Positions 6,951 through 12,592 of a stretch of 12,592 bases of DNA are shown one piece after another. The notes under the pieces were generated by a model. It did not search any database. It was not told the DNA's origin and saw nothing but the letters and a program-made list of their open reading frames with translations. Origin of the DNA: Lachnospiraceae bacterium UBA3845 (GTDB lineage Bacteria > Bacillota > Clostridia > Lachnospirales > Lachnospiraceae); NCBI GenBank assembly GCA_002392705.1, contig DGHP01000077.1, forward strand, positions 1-12,592. The letters are read 5' to 3'. The position numbers were made by a program, and so were the translations under genes. The first letter of the stretch is position 1; each line of letters starts with the position of its first letter.

Positions 6951-9900
6951 TCAGGGCTTTCTGCCCCCGGCGTTTCCCCTGTTCCTCCTGCGCAGAAGAT
7001 ACAGAAGCGCCGGCGTTCCCGCCGCTGCGGGAAACAGAAAAAGCAGGCTCCCCGGGGAAGTCCCTTCCTGTGCCCTTTCGGCCGCACCCTTTCTGACACG
7101 CTCAGCGGCCTCCTTCACCGGCGCTGTCTCCTCCCTTCTGAAAAGCAGAGTTTTTCTCTCAGCTTCCCTCCCTTCCGTCATAGGACCATCCCCTTCTTTC
7201 AGGGAAGCATCCGCTTCTCCCTGCCCATTCAGAAGGGCGTCATCCTCCGGGAGAAGGGCAGAATCATTCTCTGATTCAGATTCCGGCTTCTTCTTTTCCG
7301 CTTCTGTTTCCGGATGATCAGAAACCGCTACCCGCGCTTCCTCTTCCGGATCTCTCATGTCTCCTTCGGCGGTCCTTTTCCTTCTGCTCTCAAGTTCCCG
7401 GGCTTCAGGCAGAACTGGGACATAATTCTCCACCTTTTCCAGATCTTCTCTCATGGAGATATAAACCGGATATTCCTCCGACCAGCTTTCATTCCCGGCC
7501 TCGTCGATCACCCTCAGCTGCAGACGCTGCCACTGCTCTTTTTCAGCCAGCGTAAATTTCAGGATTCCATGGTTTTTCTTCAGCATCTCCGCTGAATAGT
7601 GATCCGTCTTCTGCCCGTTCAGGAAGATGTCCGCAGAAGACAGGGCAAGATTATCCCTGACCTCCGCCACAGCTGTAAGAGAAGGGAGCTGATAGCGGGC
7701 GAGAGGAACCAGGCCGGTGATAAAAAACTCCGGTGCCGTACGGTCTATGGCAAAGCGGACCGGTTCCTTCTGCGCCTGGCTGTCCGTTGTATTGCCCGCC
7801 GCATCCTTTGTCAGCAGCATCACCTCATAGATCCCGTCCTCCAGAAAAGCGGAGGAGGGTACTGTATATGTATAAATCCTGCTGTTGTCATCCGCCCTGC
7901 CCCGGGAAGTCTGAAAGCCGTTCCCCCGCCTGAGTTCCGTCAGAGTGTCTCCCTTTTTCAGAAGAATTCTCGCCTCCCCCACCTCGTCCAGGTTCATCTC
8001 CCGGAAGGTCACATCGAAAGGTTCCCTGTGATAGAAGGTCCTGAGTTCTTTCTGAAGGGATTCCTGTCTCACATATACGGAGCCGAAGCGGTTTACGGAA
8101 AATGAAACAGTTCTGCTGCTCACATTCCCTGCCAGGTCGGATACCCGTGCCCGAAGGGTATAGAAAGCGTCCGCCTCCTTCGTGTGCGGAAAATCATCAA
8201 AGGCATAAGTGACTGTCTGGCCCTCCCTGTCAGTGCGCCGGAAGCGGGGAATCCTGCCGCCCGAGGACGGCACAAGGCTGACAAGCAGGGAATCATTTTT
8301 AAGGAAAGGATCCGACGCTGCTATCTCTATCTTCAGTTCTCCGGCGTTGGCACTGCCATCGCCGACACCTCTGATTTCAAGGTCCGGAGCAGTTCTGTCA
8401 ATCACCAGGACCGGACTTCTTGAAAGACTTCTGTTGCCTACCCGGTCTCTTGTTTCCGCCTCCAGCAGGTATTTCCCTTCTGTTTCGATGACCCTGCTTT
8501 CCCCGGACCGGATCACGCTCCAGTTCCCGCCCTCCAGGACATCATCCGGGCTCAGAAGGCTTCCCGCCAGGATCCGGATCCGGATCTGTTCAAGTCCGCT
8601 GCCGGGATCCCCGGGAACGGAGATCCTGACAGGTATGGATGCTCTTGAGAAACGGATCTCCTCCCGGTTTCCGGATCCGGGCAGCAGAAAACCGGCCTCG
8701 GGGACGCTGCTGTCGACCCTGTACGGAACGGAAACCTCCATGGAATCGGCTGCAAGCGCGCCTGCCGCATCCACCGCACGCAGGCGGAAGGAAAAAACGC
8801 CGTCCTCCATAAGCGGACCGGACCGCTCACCGTCCGTATATCCGCTTCCCGGAAGCGGTCTGGCGGTCAGACTGCTCCCTTTCCTTACCAGAAAACTCCC
8901 ATCTCCTTCTTCCGAAAATGCCCCTTCTTCACCTGTTATTTCGTAGTCCTTCCCTTTTTCAGGGGATTCAGGCACAATCGTCACAGTTCCCGGACGGTAT
9001 CCGGCTGCTGAACCATCCACGGGGAAGCGGTAATTGGCACCCGCACAGCCGGTCAGTGTTCCGTCCGCTTTTTTCTGCAGGACCAGCGCTCCCTCGTACT
9101 GCCTGGCCCTGCCTCCTTCGTAGATCGGGCTCCACCGGTTCAGGACCGACGGGTCAACCTCCACCAGGGGACAGGAAAAATCCGCAGGGATCAGTTCCCG
9201 TCCGGCCGCATCCTTTACGAAACCGCTCACACTGATGGCTGATGAACCGGTCAGACGGATATGATCCGCGTCTGCCGGGTCGGAAAAAGTCTTTACACCG
9301 TCCGATACAGAAAGGCTGAGCGTCTTCGGGAGAACCTCCACTGTCAGCTTCTCCGGCAGCGATGCCCTGTCAAGGACTACCCGTTCCGGTTCATCTGTCT
9401 CTATCCGGAAAACAGCCTTCACCTTTCTTTTCCCTGCATCCGGACTGTCCAGTGAGGCTTCGCTCAGGACACGGATATACGGAACGGCAGGATCCGCTTC
9501 CCCTGCCCTGTGGAGGGCTCTTTTCAAAGCTTCCTCAGAAAGCGAAGCGGCACTCTTCCCGGAAAGGCTTCCCGGCTTTCTTTCCGCAAGGTCTCCCTTC
9601 AGCGGAATTTCCTCCAGGCTTATCTCTGTCTCGAAAGTCAGATCAACCCGCTCTGTTCCGTCATAGATCCTGCCTCCTTCCGGAATCAGTACAGCGGCAT
9701 TCTTCACCCGGACTGTATATTCCGTCACAAAGAGAAGGTCTTCCTGTGTTTCTGTCTGCGGCAGGTCCCCGACGGGGCCGGCGGCAGGCTCTGGCTGCTT
9801 CCCGCCCTCCTCCGGAAGCGGGGGATCAGTCTCTCCTGGGGAAGATCCCGGATCGCCGGGACCTGAATGTTCTCCATCCTGTATACCACTTCCTCCCGGA

Positions 9901-10409
9901 TCTCCGCTCCCCTCCGCCGGATCCGTCTCCGGACTCTCGCTTTCCCCGGCTGAGCTGCTCTCAGACTGCACGTTCCCGGTCCCCGGATCTGCCCCCGGGC
10001 TTCCGTCTCCCTCCGCCGGGCCGCTCTCAGACTGTATACTTCCGGCACCCGGCTGGGCTCCCTGGTTTCCGCTTTCCGCCGGGCTGCTCCCGGACTGCCC
10101 GCTTCCGGCACCCGGCTGGGCTCCCTGGCTTTCGCTTTCCGCCGCCGGGCCGCTCTCCGGCGGCATAATTCCGGCTCCCGGATCAGCTCCCGCTGTTCCA
10201 TGCTTCTCCTCCTCATCCGGGACAGGGAGGGTTTCTGCTCCGCAGCTGCCGTCTGCCGCAGGCTGCCGCTCTTTCATCCCGTCCTCTGAAACAGCGGATC
10301 CAGCAGCCTCCTGCGCATAAAAGCTTTTCTCCGCCCGGATGCGGAATAATCCCGATGAAATCAGACAAACACTCAGTATCCCAATGACTGCCGCTCTGTA
10401 TCTGTACAT
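6951..10409 (-). CDS. Large secreted, membrane-anchored Ig-like surface protein
   Basis: This 1152-residue protein was not recognised as a named family. From the ATG at 10409 it has a signal peptide: MYRYR, a hydrophobic core (AAVIGILSVCLISSGLF), and a possible cut after SFYA near residue 32. Residues about 38-215 are a Pro/Gly/Glu/Ser-rich stalk with roughly 21-residue repeats. From about residue 220 on are beta-rich modules. Five carry a D-x-x-G-N/A motif spaced about 100-110 residues apart (DNA near 8770, 8440, 8130, 7800 and 7500), two followed by IDRTAPD or IDRTAPE, as in bacterial Ig-like repeats. A charged linker follows, then a C-terminal membrane helix (about 1121-1139) and the basic tail RRRNRGNAGGRKP. 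No LPXTG motif is visible, so anchoring is probably by this helix. An in-frame GTG at 10445 would add 12 residues ahead of the signal peptide but has no RBS. The start overlaps the kinase's 3' end by 37 nt, suggesting coupled translation. Likely an adhesin or a sensor partner; function unproven. Confidence 0.82.
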   Translation of the reverse strand: MYRYRAAVIGILSVCLISSGLFRIRAEKSFYAQEAAGSAVSEDGMKERQPAADGSCGAETLPVPDEEEKHGTAGADPGAGIMPPESGPAAESESQGAQPGAGSGQSGSSPAESGNQGAQPGAGSIQSESGPAEGDGSPGADPGTGNVQSESSSAGESESPETDPAEGSGDPGGSGIQDGEHSGPGDPGSSPGETDPPLPEEGGKQPEPAAGPVGDLPQTETQEDLLFVTEYTVRVKNAAVLIPEGGRIYDGTERVDLTFETEISLEEIPLKGDLAERKPGSLSGKSAASLSEEALKRALHRAGEADPAVPYIRVLSEASLDSPDAGKRKVKAVFRIETDEPERVVLDRASLPEKLTVEVLPKTLSLSVSDGVKTFSDPADADHIRLTGSSAISVSGFVKDAAGRELIPADFSCPLVEVDPSVLNRWSPIYEGGRARQYEGALVLQKKADGTLTGCAGANYRFPVDGSAAGYRPGTVTIVPESPEKGKDYEITGEEGAFSEEGDGSFLVRKGSSLTARPLPGSGYTDGERSGPLMEDGVFSFRLRAVDAAGALAADSMEVSVPYRVDSSVPEAGFLLPGSGNREEIRFSRASIPVRISVPGDPGSGLEQIRIRILAGSLLSPDDVLEGGNWSVIRSGESRVIETEGKYLLEAETRDRVGNRSLSRSPVLVIDRTAPDLEIRGVGDGSANAGELKIEIAASDPFLKNDSLLVSLVPSSGGRIPRFRRTDREGQTVTYAFDDFPHTKEADAFYTLRARVSDLAGNVSSRTVSFSVNRFGSVYVRQESLQKELRTFYHREPFDVTFREMNLDEVGEARILLKKGDTLTELRRGNGFQTSRGRADDNSRIYTYTVPSSAFLEDGIYEVMLLTKDAAGNTTDSQAQKEPVRFAIDRTAPEFFITGLVPLARYQLPSLTAVAEVRDNLALSSADIFLNGQKTDHYSAEMLKKNHGILKFTLAEKEQWQRLQLRVIDEAGNESWSEEYPVYISMREDLEKVENYVPVLPEARELESRRKRTAEGDMRDPEEEARVAVSDHPETEAEKKKPESESENDSALLPEDDALLNGQGEADASLKEGDGPMTEGREAERKTLLFRREETAPVKEAAERVRKGAAERAQEGTSPGSLLFLFPAAAGTPALLYLLRRRNRGNAGGRKP
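10039..10128 (-). repeat. 63-bp period direct repeat in the stalk of the surface protein
   Basis: A 27-base stretch is identical at 10039-10065 and 10102-10128, and similar but decayed units continue on both sides (about 9920-10170). It encodes repeats of the form GAQPGAGS-x-QSxSxPAE. The close DNA match suggests recent duplication and possible slippage length variation. Confidence 0.75.
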
Positions 10410-12169
10410 CTCTTTCCCGGTACTCCCCCCGTATCTTCCTCCCACTCTGTCCGCGCCATGTTATCCGCTGCTTCCTGCGCGGTCAGCCCGGTCTCCCTAT
10501 CTTCCGCCCGCTCTGTCCGCGCCATGTTATCTGCTGCTTCCTGCGCGGTCAGCACGGCCTCCAGGATCTTATCTCTCTTTTCTGCGAGTATTTTCTGCTG
10601 CCCTGCACTCCCCTGCACAGCTTCAGCAAGTGCCCTGATTTCCTTAAGTCTCTCTGTGACCGCAGACGACAGGATGCCTGCCCGGCTCAGATCCTCTGTC
10701 AGAAAAGGGATCTGTGAGACCGCTTCCAGATACAGATTCATTCTGTCCATACAATCCAGCGAATCCGCATGCGCAAGCAGTTCTCCCTGCCTCTCCCAGT
10801 AAGAGGCGGCCATCTCACCCGTTCTGTCTTTTCCGTTTTCCCCGAGCAGGGTCTGCGTTATGGTCCACATGCGATGGTAAAGATCCGCTTCGAAGACCCA
10901 GTCTTCCCGGATATTCCCTCTTCTGCCGGCTTCCGCTGCCCTGCCGAACCAGCCGGCCGCAATCCGTTTTCCTTCCCCCTCATAGCCATACCAGTAGCTG
11001 AGAGCGATCCGGAAAGCGGTTTTTCCGAATTCGGCAGGATCTCTCTCGAGCACCTCCTCATTGGTCTGATCCTGCCCGAGTTCGACAGTATGCAGGAGCT
11101 GGCGCAGAAATGCTTCCTCCTGACCGGAAAAATGACCGTCCGCCCCGGCGCTTTCAAGGAACTGCAGGTAGCACCCGCTTTCTCCCGGTCTCAGAAAAAC
11201 GGCTCTGCTGTAGTAATCCCTGCTCTCCTCCTCCCCGGCGCATAAGGCCTGCTCAAGGAGCTTTTCGTAATTCCAGCTTTCCTCCTGTGTCAGATCGATG
11301 GAAGACGGCAGCGCATAGACGCAGAAAGCCAGGGCCGGAAGCGCCAGGGCGGCAGCGCCAAGACTCTGAAGGCGGGCCTTCTCCCGCCTTCTCTTCCTGC
11401 AAAGACCGGTCAGGGCCCTGTTCAGGGAAAGAGCGGTCTGGAAGCGGTCTTCAGGCGCTTCCCTGAGACATCGCTTCACGATTTTCTCCAGGTCTTCCCT
11501 GCAGCCCGGAATCCTGCTTCCGGCAAGCGTCCTGCTGTAAAGCTTCCCGCTCAGCATCCGGTAGACTGTCGCGCCCAGCGCATAGATATCCGCCCTGCCG
11601 TCCACCTGCGCGCTTTCCCCTGACTCAGGTCCGCCGGACCTGTACTGTTCAGGCGCCGCATACCCGTCGGTCCCCAGACCTCTCAGCTTCGCGCTTCCCT
11701 TCCATGCAGAGCCGAAATCCACCAGGATGATCATCCCGTCCGCGCGCCGGATCAGGTTGGAGGGTTTGATATCGAGATGGCAGACCGGATTCGGCCGGCT
11801 CTCCAGATAGCAGAGGGCTTCGGCCAGCTGCTGCGCCACATCCAGGACCTGCCCCTCCTCCAGAACAGCCCCGCTTTTCAGAAATGAATTCAGGCTTTTC
11901 CCCCGGACGTATTCCATAACAAGACAGACTCGGTCCTCTTCCCGGAACAGGTCTATAATCCTGGGAAGATGTGGGTTATCCATATGCTTCATCATATCGA
12001 GCTCATGGCAGAATGAATCGCTTCCGTCCTCTGCTTCTGTCCGGATTACCTTTACCGCCCAGAAGAGTCCCGTATGGATATGCAGCGCGAGATAGACGCT
12101 CCCTTCGGAACCGCTGCCAAGCTTTCTGATAATCCTGTACTTCCCTGCAAGGACCGTTCCTGCTTCCAA
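10373..12169 (-). CDS. Membrane-anchored Ser/Thr protein kinase with Sel1/TPR-like outer domain
   Basis: This 598-residue kinase phosphorylates proteins on Ser/Thr in the cytoplasm. The N-terminal kinase domain (about 10-255) is intact: glycine loop LGSGSEGSVY (17-26), Lys40, Glu56, catalytic HLDIKPSN (131-138, Asp133), DFG (151-153), the APEQ activation-segment motif (172-175) and Arg242. His-Leu-Asp replaces His-Arg-Asp. A basic stretch precedes one membrane helix (about 268-287). The outer part (288-598) has no PASTA repeats. Instead, FGKTAFRIALSYWYGYEGEG and the following WFGRAAEAG resemble a Sel1-like repeat, within an all-helical, probably TPR-like region. The C-terminus holds two copies of LTAQEAADNMARTE. 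The start is TTG at 12169: a GAGAGGGGGGG site lies seven bases upstream and an in-frame TGA at 12175-12173 rules out a longer form. It overlaps the next gene by 37 nt, so the two are likely co-expressed. The substrate and signal are unknown; the surface protein is the obvious candidate partner. Confidence 0.92.
   Translation of the reverse strand: MEAGTVLAGKYRIIRKLGSGSEGSVYLALHIHTGLFWAVKVIRTEAEDGSDSFCHELDMMKHMDNPHLPRIIDLFREEDRVCLVMEYVRGKSLNSFLKSGAVLEEGQVLDVAQQLAEALCYLESRPNPVCHLDIKPSNLIRRADGMIILVDFGSAWKGSAKLRGLGTDGYAAPEQYRSGGPESGESAQVDGRADIYALGATVYRMLSGKLYSRTLAGSRIPGCREDLEKIVKRCLREAPEDRFQTALSLNRALTGLCRKRRREKARLQSLGAAALALPALAFCVYALPSSIDLTQEESWNYEKLLEQALCAGEEESRDYYSRAVFLRPGESGCYLQFLESAGADGHFSGQEEAFLRQLLHTVELGQDQTNEEVLERDPAEFGKTAFRIALSYWYGYEGEGKRIAAGWFGRAAEAGRRGNIREDWVFEADLYHRMWTITQTLLGENGKDRTGEMAASYWERQGELLAHADSLDCMDRMNLYLEAVSQIPFLTEDLSRAGILSSAVTERLKEIRALAEAVQGSAGQQKILAEKRDKILEAVLTAQEAADNMARTERAEDRETGLTAQEAADNMARTEWEEDTGGVPGKRCTDTERQSLGY
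10445..10553 (-). repeat. 66-bp tandem direct repeat at the kinase C-terminus
   Basis: A 43-base unit occurs at 10445-10487 and 10511-10553 with one base different, which is a synonymous Ala codon change. It encodes LTAQEAADNMARTE twice. The two copies are young or under constraint. They sit at the extracytoplasmic end of the kinase, just before the start of the overlapping next gene. Confidence 0.85.
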
Positions 12170-12346
12170 CCGTCATCCCCCCCTCTCAAAACAAAGCTTT
12201 GTACCATGATGCAATGCTCCGGATGTTTTTTGCAGCCGGCAGTTATCTGTTCCGCCCTGGCAGAATTGCGCCAGGCGCGCGGCAGCTTCAGCTGCGGCGA
12301 TGTATTGAAAACCGTCAGACGCTTCCGGGCTTTGCCGCATAAAAAA
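12170..12346 (-). other. Structured untranslated leader of the kinase gene
   Basis: Between the terminator-like hairpin and the TTG start lie about 175 nt without a believable gene. It contains the two-hairpin element (12243-12302) and the GAGAGGGGGGG ribosome binding site at 12177-12187. An open frame of 79 codons crosses this region and ends just before the kinase start, but it reads through the promoter and hairpin and shows no protein-like features. Confidence 0.5.
12243..12302 (-). repeat. Two-hairpin element, copy A, in the kinase leader
   Basis: On the minus strand, hairpin 1 is GCAGC-TGAA-GCTGC, extended by CGC/GCG past one mismatch. Hairpin 2 is CCTGGC (12256-12261) with GCCAGG (12270-12275) around eight bases. 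It ends GCGGAACAGATAA. Copy B at 2490-2547 has the same order of parts and a differently based but equally paired second stem. Confidence 0.5.
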
Positions 12347-12373
12347 GAGAGGCCCACTGCGAGTGAGTCTCTC
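12341..12373 (-). terminator. Strong terminator-like hairpin upstream of the kinase
   Basis: On the minus strand, 12373-12362 pairs with 12358-12347: GAGAG with CTCTC, then ACTCACT with AGTGGGC (one A/C mismatch, one G-U), loop CGC, then six T (12346-12341). It can end transcripts of the gene that stops at 12454. On the plus strand CCCTGTTTTT follows the same stem, so weak activity in that direction is possible. It also lies immediately after a promoter, see findings. Confidence 0.8.
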
Positions 12374-12383
12374 CCTGTTTTTC

Positions 12384-12412
12384 ATTATAAAAATGCGCGG
12401 ACACAGAATCAA
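12384..12412 (-). promoter_or_regulatory. Probable sigma-A promoter upstream of the kinase
   Basis: On the minus strand: TTGATT (-35, 12407-12412), a 17-nt spacer, then a perfect TATAAT (-10, 12384-12389). The expected start is near 12376-12378, so the RNA would begin with the terminator-like hairpin. The next gene downstream is the kinase, about 208 nt away. Confidence 0.6.
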
Positions 12413-12453
12413 TTATCCATCTTTTCCAAAATCAGCCGGTTTCTTTCCGCGAT

Positions 12454-12592
12454 TTATTGGAGACTGTTTCCAAAGATTGATCCTGAACCGCAGCTCCCGG
12501 TCACTATTCCCGGCCCTTCACACATCAGCCACAGACCATCCGTGCTGCGCACGTATAACGCATCTTCGATGCTTCTGCCTGAGGCTGTGTGT
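12454..12592 (-). CDS. C-terminal end of an unidentified protein (runs off the window)
   Basis: This is the last 45 codons of a gene entering from the right, ending in TAA at 12456-12454. The other two minus frames stop sooner. The tail includes GRSIEDALYVRSTDGLWLMC and ends GSCGSGSIFGNSLQ, Gly- and Ser-rich with protein-like composition. I do not recognise the family. A strong terminator lies about 80 nt downstream, which supports a real gene end and separates it from the kinase transcript. Confidence 0.5.
   Translation of the reverse strand, partial: HTASGRSIEDALYVRSTDGLWLMCEGPGIVTGSCGSGSIFGNSLQ

Noticed and set aside
6951..7100. LPXTG sortase signal at the surface protein C-terminus
   Set aside because: Only a hydrophobic helix and basic tail are present, and no LPXTG-like motif was found before the helix, so sortase anchoring is not supported.
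6798..7317. Plus-strand frames crossing the gap and the 3' end of the surface-protein gene
   Set aside because: Phe/Pro/Ser/Arg-rich translations typical of the antisense of a Glu/Lys/Gly-rich coding sequence; no RBS.
12052..12357. 101-codon minus-strand frame overlapping the kinase start
   Set aside because: Out of frame with the kinase glycine loop and overlapping its first 39 codons; no motif or RBS.
12173..12412. 79-codon minus-strand frame before the kinase
   Set aside because: Its start lies in the -35 box of a promoter, it reads through a terminator hairpin and the two-hairpin element, and its residues look random. Its stop is useful only for proving the kinase TTG start.

Overview
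The window is GC-rich bacterial chromosome (by eye about 55-60% G+C) from a Gram-positive, probably a Clostridia/Lachnospiraceae-type gut anaerobe. This placement is an inference. It rests on purine-rich AGGAG/AGGGGG ribosome binding sites, two clear TTG start codons, a formate-tetrahydrofolate ligase typical of clostridial one-carbon metabolism, an Hsp33 with the CXC/CXXC zinc site, and a membrane Ser/Thr kinase followed by a large Ig-like surface protein. All convincing genes lie on the minus strand, so the window is best read from its right end to its left end. Long open frames on the plus strand are GC-driven shadows.

Right part (about 12592 to 6951): the unidentified C-terminus of an upstream gene ends at 12454. 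It is followed by a sigma-A-like promoter (TTGATT, 17 nt, TATAAT) that points straight into a strong terminator-like hairpin with a U6 tract, and then by a structured leader of about 165 nt. Next comes a membrane-anchored Ser/Thr protein kinase with a TTG start and an extracytoplasmic, Sel1/TPR-like C-terminus. Its 3' end overlaps the start of a 1152-residue secreted, membrane-anchored protein with a Pro/Gly/Glu/Ser-rich repeat stalk and at least five Ig-like modules. The overlap suggests translational coupling and a joint job at the cell surface; this signalling pair is the most distinctive part of the window.

Middle (6950 to 4535): a CPBP (Abi/CAAX-type) membrane protease gene, a terminator, then glyA (serine hydroxymethyltransferase) with a good promoter, a good RBS and its own strong intrinsic terminator.

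Left part (4450 to 1): a putative heavy-metal permease of the ArsP_2/putative-manganese-transporter type, hslO (Hsp33 redox chaperone), nadE (glutamine-dependent NAD+ synthetase) and the first 58 codons of fhs (formate-tetrahydrofolate ligase). The permease, hslO and nadE are likely partly co-transcribed. glyA and fhs both feed the tetrahydrofolate one-carbon pool, although they are separate units here.

Non-coding signals worth attention are a roughly 60-nt two-hairpin element that occurs in similar form in the leaders of both nadE and the kinase, a long interrupted inverted repeat plus two TCCCGGGA palindromes in the fhs leader, and the promoter-into-hairpin arrangement before the kinase. 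No tRNA, rRNA, CRISPR array or transposase was seen.
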